This document shows, in pieces, positions 1-9,950 of a DNA stretch of 64,000 nucleotides. The stretch lies in NCBI RefSeq assembly GCF_020906515.1, contig NC_085855.1, positions 1,302,001-1,366,000 on the forward strand, given 5' to 3'. The notes below the pieces were generated by a model. The model searched no databases. It saw only the letters and a list, made by a program, of their open reading frames with translations, and was not told the DNA's origin. Source of the stretch: Vanrija pseudolonga. Lineage: Eukaryota > Basidiomycota > Tremellomycetes > Trichosporonales > Trichosporonaceae. A program made the translations under genes and the position numbers. The stretch's first letter is position 1, and each line of letters begins with the position of its first letter.

Positions 1-2087
1 TGTTTCTCTTGGTGACGGGCGGCTTGAGCTTGTATAGCGAGTCGCCGCTCAGCGGCCATGGCGGGTTGACAATCACCTGCGAGTTGGGAATCACCGCCTC
101 GAGGGTCGTCTTGTCGTCGGGTGCGTACAGCGACGTGCCGACCACGAGGTTCTCGACATAGTTGTTCGTCCTGCCGAGCCCGATAAACGTGTGGGGCGAC
201 TGGAGCGCCTGGTACCCCGTCTGTGGCAGCTGCGGCACCTGCTGCGCATGCCGCCGGCCAGCAGTGTCAAACACGGTAAACTTGAACGTCGCACCAGAGT
301 AGCCCGCCCCGAGGGCAGAGTACTTCTTGCCCCCGCCCGCCGGCTCACACGTTCCTTCGCACGCGCCGTTGAGCACCTGCGCCTTGAGGAAGAAGGCGTC
401 GTGGAAGAAGTTGTTCTGGAGGAATGTGATTTGCTGCTTGCCGTCGCGATGCACCATGATGTCAAGCGAGCCGTCGTCATCCAGATCGATCCAGTTGGCG
501 CCAGTAGAGTCGGTAATCGCTTCCAGCGCCTCCCAGCCCTTGCCTCCGGCAACGACAAAGCCGCGCCCAGATTCAGTGGGACACCCATGTACCCCCTTGC
601 CGCACGGCACATTCTTCAGCACCTTGACCTTGCGGTGGCCGGTGCCGTTTCGTGCGGAGATAAGGAGGTCTGGGAATCCGTCGACGTCAAAGTCGCCGGC
701 GCGGATAGGGATCTGGACGTTGCGGTTGCCTGGCTGCGCGACCATGAGCTCGACGCCCGTGTCGTCGGGGAAGAGCTCGGCGACGGTAAACGATGTATGC
801 CACTGGGTGTGTCAGCCAAGGTCAGGCAGGACACGCTGCTCACCTTGTCAGCCTTGCGGAGGCTGAACCTCGCTTCGCTGTCCCGTGTGCACAAGTCGCC
901 CCAGCCGCGGCACTTGAGCAGTTTGCCCGACCGGTCATACTGCGACGTTTCCGTGAAACAGAGCCCCGCCTGCATGTTATACGCGATGTGAATCTCACAG
1001 TCGCTTCCTGTGCCCCTCGAGGGGAACGTCTTGGCGCAAGTGGGGAAGACGAGGTCGATCGCGCCGTCGCGGTCTGGTACACGCGTCAGCTCTGCCCCCG
1101 CCGGCTACCACCTCCTCAACCCACTGATATCCGCAAACGTCAGTGCCTGCGCTCCAGCAGGCAGATCGTACTCCTGGTGGATCTTGTACCCCGCCTCGCC
1201 GTTATTCAGCCATGTCTGGAGCTTCATCTCGCCCGGGCGCGCCTTCTTGCAGTGCAGCACGAGGTCGGGGCGGCAGTCGCCGTCAATGTCGACATAGGCC
1301 GACGAGTGGAGGTCGCCGAGCTCGCACGCATTCTCGGCGGGCGTCATGATGCCCGACGTGGTCACTTCGAGCCCTGTGCCGTTGTTGAACCACACGCGCG
1401 GGACTGGGTCCTGGTACTGTTCTCGGAGGAACGCGAGCATCGACGGGCGGAGTGAGCCCTCGGCGTCGAAGATGAGCGGCTGGCCGGCCGTGCAGCTCTG
1501 TACTGGCCAGGTGTCCCCTGTGCCTGTGGTGTATTAGCTCGCTGCCCCGCCGCCGGCTCGGTGCAGACCCACCAAAACCCCCTGCGCCGGACAGCACAAT
1601 CTCCATATCTGTTCTCGGCTTGCCCCCGCCGCCCCACCACCCGCCCTCGGCGACAGCGCCCATCATGACGAGCAGGTCTAGCCGTCCGTCGGCGTCAAAG
1701 TCCATCGGTACGACATTTCTCACGTGCTCCTTGAACGAGAGCTCCGCGCCGGGCTTGTACCGGAAGTTGGCTGGCGTCGTCAGAAGAGGAAGACCAGCAA
1801 GTAGGCAAACGCACCCCGGTCCCACAGCCACAATCGGACCTTCTTCTTGTCCTCGGAGATGACGAAGAGGTCGGAACTGGGGTTAGCTTCCAAGCCTTAG
1901 CCCACACGCACTTTTGGTCGCCGTCCGCATCGCCAATGGCCGCGACCCGCCCGCCGTCGAGCTTGAGCCCCAGGTCGCCGGCATTGACGAGCGCCTCGGC
2001 CGTGAAGCGTTTCTGCTTGAATGGCCACAGGGCGCCTGCCTCGGCTGCAGCGAGCAGCGTCAGGGTGAGCGCGAGGTGCAGGCGCAT
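1..2087 (-). CDS. FG-GAP repeat protein, ITFG1/TIP-like (3' end cut by window)
   Basis: Secretory-pathway protein of the T-cell immunomodulatory protein/ITFG1 type, an integrin-alpha-like beta-propeller whose fungal role is not known to me. Inferred exons: 2087-1912, 1876-1815, 1770-1573, 1523-1125, 1073-844, 802-1 and onward past the edge; each junction keeps the frame. The first 17 residues are a hydrophobic signal peptide (MRLHLALTLTLLAAAEA). About 620 codons lie in the window. They carry at least six Asp-rich calcium-loop motifs typical of FG-GAP repeats (DADGD, DFDADGRLD, DIDGDCRPD, NRDGAID, DFDVDGFPD, DLDDDGSLD). The C-terminal membrane anchor expected of the family would lie left of position 1. 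It is divergent from PEX2, with 359 bp between start codons. The family call rests on repeat pattern and architecture and is fairly secure; the edge-truncated end is not a pseudogene sign. Confidence 0.8.
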
Positions 2088-2446
2088 GGCGGTGGTACGG
2101 TGTTGCCGGTGTTGTTGTCGCGATGAGAGTTTGTGACGCGGCAGGTCGTCAAGAGTGACGCTGCCGCCGGTGTGGAGTTGGTGGCGGGGCGATTAGGATT
2201 GCGGATTAGGGTGCACGTGACCTCCGCGTGGGATTACTAATGCACTAAGCTAATAGCCTGGGCCATAAGCGGGACCAGATTTTCTTGTCATCAACCCTCA
2301 CCGGCGCCTAGCACCGAGTTGTCATTGTCGGCTAAGTCAGCCAGCGATGAACCGGCAACAACCACCACCGCCGCAGTCGCCGCCGACACCGACCATCTCG
2401 CTGACATTTGGCCTGCGCCAGTCCTCATCTCTCAACCCACCCACTA
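2088..2446. promoter_or_regulatory. Shared divergent promoter, ITFG1-like gene / PEX2
   Basis: This spacer separates the two head-to-head start codons. It holds a palindromic CACGTG box at 2214-2219, the type bound by Cbf1-like bHLH factors in other fungi. I see no clear TATA box and no open frame of note. Confidence 0.5.
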
Positions 2447-3855
2447 ATGACAGTCACGATAGAGACAATAGCGGTGACACCGGCTCCAGCGTCCCAGACG
2501 CGGCCGTACGAGCCGCGCGCGCCGCTCGTGAACCAGGTCGACGCCGAGGGGCTCGACGACGGTATCGCCAGTCTGTTGTCGGACGGTGTCGAGCGCGCCG
2601 TGTCGCGGTTTCGAGTAAGTGCAAGGCTGCTCTGTTGGCATATCAGCTGACGCTCCCAGCCATCCCTCGCGCCAGACTTCAAGCCCGAGATCGAGCTCGT
2701 GCTCAAGGCGGCTGTGTTCGCCGCCGGTGTGCTCTCATCTTCGGCGGCTAGCCCCGGCGCGGCGCTCCAGAACCTCCGTCTCGCCAGCTCACGAGGAAGT
2801 AGCGGAAAGCGTAAGTGGTCACCAACGGCGGCGGCACTAACCCCTACGCAGCAACGCGCTCCATCCTCGTCCTCTACATCCTCCTCAACCCGTCCCTCCT
2901 CCCCTCGTACCTGCTGTCCAGGGCACGCACGACAGCACTATCACGGCAGTGGCCCGACCTGCCGGCCCACGACCCGCGGCGCAAGGCATGGACGCTGCTC
3001 GTGCGGATTGAGAACCTCGCGCGCGCGTGGGAGCTGGCCGGGTGGGGCTTGTTCCTCTACGATCGCGAGTACCCCTCGCTGCTCATGCGCATCCTGGGCC
3101 TCAAGCTCGTACCGACGAGCCCACACCTCGCCCGCATGGTGTCGTACGAGTTTATGAACCGCCAGCTCGTGTGGGGTGCCATGACCGAGTTCCTCATGTT
3201 CGCGATCCCGCGCTTCCCCGGCCTGCCGCGCGTGCTCAACCCCGCCGTGCTCGCCGCGCCCGTCAAGGCGTTCCTCTCGCAGCCGACCATGATCGACTAC
3301 GAGGCGCTCTCGGCCGCGCACACGGCGACCAACACGGCCAAGAAGAAGGGCGCGCCGGTCCCCGTCGCGGCGCATGCCGGCGTCGTCGCTGGCATCCCGC
3401 GGCATACGTGCCCCGTGTGCTATCTGCGGCGCACGACCACGCCCGTCGCGATTTCCGGAACCGACATCTCGCTGCCCCCACTGACGGCGGACGACGCGGC
3501 AGCCAACGACGAGGCAAATGACAACGAGGACAGGATCTTCATCCCAGCACAGACAGACTGCTGGGGCGGGTGCAAGTACTGCTACTACTGCATCGCGGAC
3601 GAGCTCGCGCGCTGGGACAAGGAGCAGGCCGAGGTCGCGGGAGGCAAGGTGCGCAAGGCGGACAAGTGGACGTGTCTGCGCTGCGGCGGCGGCGTGACGC
3701 GCGCGTGGAGGGCCGGCGCCGAGCCCCTGTCTGTCGAGACGACGTCTGAGAGCGAGGCGGCGGGCACGGGCAGCGAGAGCGAGTGGGAGGTGGTGAACGG
3801 GGACGCCGCGGTGGGGTCCGCCCCGGGGTCGGGGCCAGCGAGCCCGAGTCCATAG
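2447..3855 (+). CDS. PEX2: Peroxisome biogenesis factor 2 (RING E3 ligase subunit)
   Basis: Pex2 is one of three RING peroxins (with Pex10 and Pex12) that form the membrane ubiquitin-ligase channel recycling the import receptor Pex5. Exons 2447-2614, 2660-2810 and 2852-3855 give 440 residues in a continuous frame; the ATG at 2447 is the first Met in frame. The N-terminal half has the hydrophobic/aromatic pattern of the Pex2/Pex12 membrane domain (VLYILLNPSLLPSYLL, then RIENLARAWELAGWGLFLYD). The C-terminal RING starts near residue 294 with CPVC, has a long acidic insertion, and continues with CWGGCKYCYYC and WTCLRCGGG, which supply paired zinc ligands. A Pex2 rather than Pex12 assignment follows from the full set of RING cysteines; Pex10 would be the alternative. 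It converges on the Dabb gene, 86 bp away. Confidence 0.85.
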
Positions 3856-3941
3856 ATGTGGGCGTGATTGGGTTAATGCAGCATCATTTAGCATCGCGCA
3901 GCATCACACCGTGTCACTTCAACATTGCATTGCCAGTCAAA

Positions 3942-4480
3942 CTACTGCTCAAGCTCAAAGTCGTACGCAAGGACGTCTAATTATGGTCAGCCCTTCTCTC
4001 GAGTCACTACCCCCCTCGAGCTAATCACCCCCAATCCCCCCCTCCCCCCCCCCCCACGCACTCACCCTCAACATTAGGCCGCACGTTCTCCACAACGACC
4101 TTGACATGCGCCTCAGACACAGCGTACGTGTCGAGCGCCTCGCGGCTCTCAAAGACAGAGTACAGGCCGTAGTTGAAGCCCTTTGCGCGGTCGTGGATGG
4201 CCGGCGGGCCGAGGTGCGCGCTGATGGGGCCAGGGACGGTCTTGAGCGCGTCGATTGCGGCGGTCGCCGTCGCGACGTTGATGGAGGGCTTGAGCTTCCA
4301 GAGGACGATGTGGACGATTTCTGGGGCGGGCGAGCGCGTCAGCGGCGGCGCGCGCGGCGTGGGGGTGCGAGACAGCAGGCTTGGGTACAGGTCTACGCTG
4401 GCTACGCTTGCGCGAGGCAAAGGCAAGACACGTGCTTGCCTGCTTGCGTGTGCTTGTGCTTGCGCGTACTCACTACCCAT
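3942..4480 (-). CDS. Small stress-responsive A/B-barrel (Dabb) domain protein
   Basis: A 98-residue protein matching the Dabb fold, a dimeric ferredoxin-like barrel found in plant and fungal stress proteins and some small enzymes; no substrate can be inferred. Exons: 4480-4474, 4320-4066 and 3976-3942. The tiny first exon encodes only M-G-K (shared codon) and joins to IVHIVLWKLKPS, the usual first beta strand. The 3' exon restores the typical end DVLAYDFELEQ. The middle holds the family pattern of a GP-rich turn, KGFNYGLYSVFESREALDTY and HVKVVVENVRP. The first donor could also be GTAGTG two bases upstream, which keeps the frame and changes residues 2-3. Intron 2 is strongly G-rich on the coding strand, immediately after its donor. 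The gene is divergent from the next gene with only 134 bp between start codons. Confidence 0.8.
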
Positions 4481-4614
4481 GTTGACTGCTGTTGATGAGG
4501 ATGGAGAGAACGCAACAGCAAGTGGTTGTCGCGGTTGCGTGATCTGTCTGGGGCACGACTTCGGCCCGGGCGCGGCAAGGGCGGCATTTGACTTTCCGGA
4601 CATTTGGCCCGAAC

Positions 4615-5513
4615 ATGACGACACACAGTCAACCGTCAACAATGCCACCAACAACACAAGCAATACCCCTCGCCGCGCTCCTCCCGCCATCACCAACAGC
4701 GCCGAGCGAGCACCTCCGCCTACCTGCGGCCGTTCTCGGCCCATTGCCAGCAAGCAGCGCGCTGCATGCTGCCCTGGCCGGCGCCGGTGCTGGCGGGGCA
4801 CTGCTCGTCACTGGCCCGAAAGCGGCCTTCCTCGGCGCGCTGGAGGACGAAGACGAGGGATACCTGCGCGACACTTGCCCATTGGGGCAGCTGGAGAAGG
4901 TGCAGACCCGGCATGTCCCCTCCAGGCGGCACGCGGCGCTGCTGCTCTCGCTGTTAACGGGCACTGTGGCTGCTGCAGGGAAGGACGCGCCGCACGAAGT
5001 CACGCCGTCGCCGTCCCTCATCGTCCTCTTCGACCTCGGCGCGCTCTTCCTCCTTCCACTAGACGACGAGCGCGAGAACGTACCTATGGGGGAGGAGGGC
5101 GAGAAGCAGCATGTCAAGGAGAGGGAAGACGCGCCAGACGCCAGCTCGGCGGGATACCTTCAACTCGTCGCCGCCGCGCTCAGCGCCGCGCGACACCTCG
5201 GCGCTGGCTTGCTTGTGCTCGAGCCGAGTTTGGCGTCGTTGCCCGTCAGCGAGGGCGACGGGGCGGCGCGGCGCGTTGCGCTGTCTGACGGGCTCGAGTG
5301 GCTCTTTGGGCCGGGGAGCGTGGCTACCGTCTCTGGTTGGTTTTGGCGGGGAAGGAGCTCGCTGACACTGTAGACACCGGCGACGACACGTACGCCCTCC
5401 ATCTTGGTACTGAGACCGTCGGCTTGCGCTGCAGGCGGTGTGCGCGGGGCGAGTATGCCCTTCCTCCTGGCGCGGGGGACGAGGGCGGGTGGCAGTGGGA
5501 GTGGGCAGCGTAG
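4615..5513 (+). CDS. Unrecognised protein, possibly diverged RecA/SWSAP1-like
   Basis: Two exons, 4615-5335 and 5374-5513, give 286 residues; the 38-nt intron starts GTTGGT, has a CTGAC branch site and ends TAG. I do not recognise the protein with certainty. The order of elements recalls Rad51-paralogue-like proteins such as SWSAP1: a beta strand ending in a glycine turn (GGALLVTGPKAAF, near residues 55-68), then LEKVQTRHVPSRRHAALLLSLL, then a hydrophobic strand with one Asp (LIVLFDLGALFLLP) where Walker B would sit. The glycine turn lacks the GKT/S of a working Walker A, so ATP binding is doubtful. The last exon has a plausible terminal beta hairpin (TYALHLGTETVGLRCRRC). The first in-frame ATG was taken as start. 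The function is inference only. Confidence 0.6.
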
Positions 5514-5641
5514 CGCAGCGCAGCGTAGCAGAGTTGTAGCATATTCCGACAATCTGTACATCGATTACAATGTCCTCACGCGCGCGCGATGTTCACGCCG
5601 CGCACACACGCCTTGTTGCGCTCAGCGGCTCGGCGTACGCT

Positions 5642-6742
5642 CTACGCCCTCCACCCGACCCACTTCTCCAGCACCTTGTCCCCGCACTCGCCGTCGCCGC
5701 CAATCTCCATGTGCCGCCCGGGGCAGGTGAGCAGGTGCAGCCTGCCCTTCTTGTCGAGGGCGCGGAGGCCGATCAGGTCGTCCTGGTACAGCTGCTGCTC
5801 TTTGAGGGGCACGACGGTGCTCGCGTTGTTCGTGTCGATTGTGGCCCAGTGGGCTGAGAGGCCTGGGACGACGGTTTCTGGGGAGGGGGGTGTCAGCCGC
5901 TGTAAGTACCACCCCATCGCCCGCCGCACTCACCGTCCTCGTCGAACGCAATCGCCACGACGTTCTCCACCTGCCCAAGCCCCAAGCCGCCATGCTCGCG
6001 CCCCGTCGGCTCGCCGTCGTCGTCCAGCCCGCCCTCGCCATTCAAAGCACGGATGAACTGGTTGGCGAGCAGGAACTCGTCGAGCCGCGCCGGATCGCGG
6101 TAGTACTGCGCCTGGATGAGGTTGCGCTGCGCCCACCCCGTGTAGATGCCTGCCTTGGCTGCGCGCGCCGCGAGCGTGCACGCCACCGTCGGCGGGTCGG
6201 GGCAGGGGATGAGGGCTGCGATGCCAAAGTGGGGCGAGCCGAACTGGTGTGTGTGAGCGAGCGGACCACATCGTCACTCACCGTGATCAGGTTGCGCACT
6301 GGCGGGTCGTTGCAGTACTGCGCATAGTAGCGGATAAACAGCCCGCCCTGGCTGAACCCAATCGCGTCGAACTGGCGTCAGCGCGCCGCGCCCAGATACG
6401 CCGACCTACCCCTCCAGCGAGCTCGTCGATCTCCGAGAGCTGCTCACACACGTCCTCACCGAGTCCGACAGCACTGCCCCACCACCCCGCGCGGCTCTCC
6501 TCCGAGCTGCTGGCGTCGCGCGGCGCCACGACATTGTGCACATAGATGCCGGGGTACAGCTCGCGCACGCGCTCCGCGAACGCGTCCATGCCCTCGCTGT
6601 GGGCCGTGTCGCCGAGTCCGTGCCATATAACGAGGGGGCGGGGGCTCGCGGCGGGCGCGGGGGGCTGGAGCGGTGCCTGTTGGGCTGGCGCCGCGGCGAC
6701 GGCCCCGCTGAGCGCCAGGGCTACGAGTAACGCCGTGAGCAT
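5642..6742 (-). CDS. PPT1: Palmitoyl-protein thioesterase 1
   Basis: Lysosomal/vacuolar alpha/beta hydrolase that removes thioester-linked fatty acids from cysteines of degraded proteins. Exons 6742-6410, 6371-6282, 6243-5934 and 5877-5642 give 322 residues, about the family length. Residues 1-18 form a signal peptide (MLTALLVALALSGAVAAA). Family hallmarks are VIWHGLGDTAHSEGM, the nucleophile elbow GFSQGGLFIRYYAQYC, the paired FGSPHFGIA segment, the acid region DEDGETVVP and the His region PGRHMEIG. Introns are 38-56 nt with canonical GTGAGT or GTAGGT donors. It converges on the previous gene with 128 bp between stop codons. The upstream TTG-started extension was rejected because the ATG at 6742 begins the signal peptide directly. 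Confidence 0.93.
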
Positions 6743-6992
6743 GGTGGATGCTGCTTGCTGTGAGTGCGAGTTGGTGAGCAAGTGTGAGATGGAGACTTGA
6801 GATGACGGTTGCCAAGCGTTGGCGGTTACGTCATGAGTGGTGGGAGGGAGTGAGTGAGTGAGGGTTCGGCGCGGGCGGGCCCGAGGGCAGAGTCGAGATG
6901 AGATCCATGCCGCGGCGCTGCGGCGCGCGCGAGCAAAGGGAGGCAGTCAGCGACGAGGTGGAGCTGCGCGAGCAGAGCAGAGCCAGGTACTG

Positions 6993-7026
<34 letters not shown>

Positions 7027-7521
7027 TCACTGCGATCTGGCCGTTGCTGCCTTTGCATTGCATGCTGCCACTCGACTGGGCAGGTGGGCTGTGGGTGTCA
7101 CGCTGCGTGTCGTCCCATTTAGAGCGAGCGAGCGAGCGACACAACAAGCAACGAGCGCGGGAAGACAACAGGCTCTTGTACCTGCTTGCAAGCGACCATC
7201 ACCACCGGTGTGCTTCGTTGTGCCAGGTCGGAGCGAGGTGCGGGTGGGGCTGTAGCAGAGCTGCGGAGATGACTGTGCCGCCTTTGTGCTGCTGCTGCTG
7301 CTGCTGACTGCTGCTGGAGCTATTCGCGTAAACATGACATGTAAGGAACAGTGCCGCCGTGCCCGCCGACGTCACTTCTGCCCGCCAGCCCAGCCTTTAG
7401 CCGCAGCACTACCCACCCACCCACCCAGTCGCACCACACCACACCGCTTTAACAATTGCCCAGTTGCCCATCCGACTCTCTCTCTCTCTCAACAACACCC
7501 TCTGCTACACACACACTCACC
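6743..7521. promoter_or_regulatory. Divergent promoter with CAG/CTG repeats (PPT1 / GPI protein)
   Basis: This 779-bp spacer between start codons contains a (GCA)n tract of about 11 units at 6994-7025 and an opposite-orientation (TGC)n tract of about 7 units at 7287-7306. CT-rich and CA-rich runs precede the 7522 start. Open frames across it (poly-Ser, poly-Ala) are just translations of the repeats. Confidence 0.55.
6994..7025. repeat. (GCA)n trinucleotide microsatellite
   Basis: About 10.7 uninterrupted GCA units in noncoding sequence, about 250 bp upstream of PPT1 and 500 bp upstream of the GPI-protein gene. A complementary (TGC)n tract of about 7 units follows at 7287-7306. Confidence 0.95.
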
Positions 7522-8610
7522 ATGGTCCGCACGTCTACCCTCCTCGCCGCTGCCGTCGCTGCTGGCGTCGCCTCTGCCCAGTAGGTGTAGCGCAGTGACA
7601 GAAACCTAACACTACAGGATCAACATCCCGGGCATCTCCAAGTGAGTTGCGGCCAACAAACGCCCCGACCCGACGGTCCCCCCCCCCAGCACCAGCTACT
7701 AACGCTCCCTCCCTCCCAGCCAGTGCGCATCCGGCGTCGTCGGCCTCGCGCTCGGCCCCCTCTCCTGCCTGCAGCTCACGGGCCTCGTGCCGCTCCTCTC
7801 CGACTCTGGCTCGATCATCCCAGGCCTGACGTCGTACCTCGGCAACCTGTGCCCCCCCGGGCCAGTGTGCACGCCCGACAACCTCGCCTCGGCCAAGACG
7901 GCCGTCGACGCCAACTGCGCCGCCGACGCCAACAGCGGTAACGGCACCGGCCAGATCCTCATCACGGTCGTCGACGGCGTGCTCGCCCACTACCCCGAGT
8001 TCTTTGCTGGCATCTGCGCCAAGAACACGACGTGGGTGTTGTGCAACTAGAAATAGCTGACGACGCGCAGCACAAACAAGTACTGCGTCCCCGAGCTCCT
8101 CCAGACGATCCAGGACGAGACCAAGCAGAACGTGACCCTCGAGTTCCTCGGCGGCCTCATCTCGGGCAACGCAACGACGCTCAACACGCTCGCGCCCCTC
8201 GGCGCCTCGGGCCATGTCTGCACCGGCTGTCTCGCAACGTGAGTCGCCGTACATACGCAGCGCCAGCTCGCACTCACACCACCAAGCCTCTACTACGAGC
8301 TCGACAAGGCTAACGTTTCCATCACGACCTCGACCCCCGGCGCGGCGCTCAAGGGCCAGTGCGGTGCCAACTTTGGCGGTAAGCTTTCTTTCCCTTGGTA
8401 ACTCGGCTGACCCCAGCGTCCGTCCCCTCGGGCGTCGCTGTCGGCGGTGCCAACGCCTCGACCAGCGGTGCTGCCGGCGCGAGCTCGTCGGCGCCTGCCC
8501 CCTCGGCGTCGAACAAGCCCTCGGGCGCTGCCACCGGCGCGCTCACCCCGCTCGTTCTCGCCGGCGTGTCGGTGCTTTCGGTCGTCGTTGGCGCCGCTGC
8601 CGTGCTCTAA
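7522..8610 (+). CDS. Secreted GPI-anchored protein, unknown function
   Basis: Six exons (7522-7580, 7618-7641, 7720-8031, 8071-8238, 8287-8378, 8417-8610) give 282 residues. The N-terminus is a clean signal peptide (MVRTSTLLAAAVAAGVASA). The C-terminus is an Ala/Ser/Gly-rich stalk followed by a hydrophobic tail without basic residues (LTPLVLAGVSVLSVVVGAAAVL), the form expected for GPI addition. The ectodomain has about ten cysteines with spacing such as C-PPGPV-C and CTGC, and N-glycosylation sequons (NGT, NTT, NVT, NAT, NVS). Similar cell-wall/plasma-membrane proteins are common in tremellomycetes, but I know no function for them. Exon 2 is only 24 nt, and the intron after it has a perfect TACTAAC branch site at about 7698-7704. 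Confidence 0.82.
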
Positions 8611-8960
8611 GCGGCGTGAGGCGCTGCGGCATTGTATCGTGTCCATGTCGGCGCATAATCCAAGTAGTTGGCGTGGTAGAAAAATGCACGTTCTTTGCTG
8701 TGCGGCGGGGCGAGCGAGGCGTTGGCGCCGAGTCACGCCGGGCTGGAAGGAAAGCAGGCTGCCGTACGGCGCGATGGCAAGCGCACACCGACGCCGGCAA
8801 AGCACCGTCCAGCGGGCCTCGGGCGAGCTATACCCATCTACATGCATACTACAGCCCATGAGTTGGCACGGGCGGTGCCGTAGAGCGGAGGAGCCCAAAG
8901 ACGCCGCGGCACCGTCCCGGACCTTCCCTTCACCCCCTCGCAAGCTACACCAGCGCAGGC
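8611..8960. other. Convergent intergenic spacer
   Basis: 350 bp between the stop codons of the GPI protein (+) and the small mitochondrial-type protein (-). It should hold both 3' ends. I see no gene. Confidence 0.5.
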
Positions 8961-9609
8961 TTACTTGCGATCGACCATACGCACGCTGATAACGGGCTTC
9001 TCGGCCCCCGCCTCCCCCTCCCCCTCTCCACCGTCCTTCTCCGCCCCGTCGTACGTCGAGTCCCACGCCAGGCCGGCGACGCCGACGGCCGCGAAGCCCA
9101 GCCCGAGGATGATGCGCGAGTTGGGCGTGAGGGCTGCGGGGAGGCGTGTCAGCGAGCGAGCGCTCACTCTACCCTGCGATACCGAGCAAGGAGCACGGAA
9201 AGCGTCGAGCTCGACGCGACCACGCCAACTCACCACGGAACGAGTCAACCAACCCCCTAGTCCGGTCCGTCTTGGCCGCCCCGGCGTCCCTCCGCGCCTG
9301 GAGCACGGCCTCGGCCCTCGCCCTGGCGTCGGCGCCGGCCTTGGCCTTGGCGTTCGGTTCGGCCGCGCGCTTCGGCTTCGTGCTCGCGCTCGGTGTCGGT
9401 GTCGGTGGTGGTGTGGCGCGCGGGGCCGGGATGTACGGCTGCTCTGGGGCGCCTTTTGGGCGCTTGGTCGACGGCAGCCAGGGCTGCTGTGCCGAGCTGC
9501 TTGGGGATGCTGCTTTTGCTTTTGCTGCTGTTGGCGACGGCGACGGCGCTGGGGGCTTCGCTGCGGGCTTGGGCGTGTGCTTTGCTAGCGTGCGGAGGGT
9601 GCGGAGCAT
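8961..9609 (-). CDS. Small probable mitochondrial single-pass membrane protein
   Basis: Exons 9609-9234 and 9133-8961 join in frame (phase 1) to give 182 residues. I do not recognise a family. The N-terminus (MLRTLRTLAKHTPKPAAKPP) is basic, free of acidic residues and Ala/Pro-rich, fitting a mitochondrial targeting sequence. About 90 residues of low-complexity Pro/Ala/Lys follow. Near the end is one hydrophobic segment (IILGLGFAAVGVAGLAW), then an acidic Gly/Glu-rich stretch and a conserved-looking tail (KPVISVRMVDRK). This is the layout of small inner-membrane assembly factors, but that is inference. It converges on the GPI-protein gene and lies downstream of RAS1 on the same strand, 341 bp from the RAS1 stop. 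Confidence 0.65.
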
Positions 9610-9950
9610 CGTGTCGTGTTGTGGTGGGTGGTGTTGAGGAGTGTGGTTCCGACAAGTCGTCGAATTTTAGACGGCCTCCACCGGCCAGGCGGGGGTTTGA
9701 GGCCGTCGCTGTCCGACACACACAACCTGCCACCCGGCACGCAACTCGCCTCGCCGCGCTCCGCGCGTCTCGGCTTCGTCCTCGCTGGTATGCATAGACA
9801 TGTACGCGGAATCTGTACAGACGTGATATAAAAGAAAGTCGAGCTTAGAAGAAGAGAAAAAAATTACCAACACCGAGTTAGGCTGCCTTGGGACGACGAC
9901 GACGACATGTACAAACAACGCAAACAACGCTACGGCTGCGTCCGCCGTGT
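9610..9950. other. Spacer between RAS1 3' end and the small membrane protein gene
   Basis: 341 bp holding the RAS1 3' end and the promoter of the minus-strand gene at 9609. A TATAAAAG string at 9827-9834 lies on the plus strand and is not placed to serve either gene. I see nothing else. Confidence 0.4.

Noticed and set aside
6830-7310. Poly-Ser/poly-Ala open frames around the CAG repeats
   Set aside because: They are translations of the trinucleotide tracts in a divergent promoter; no supported start or neighbour exon.
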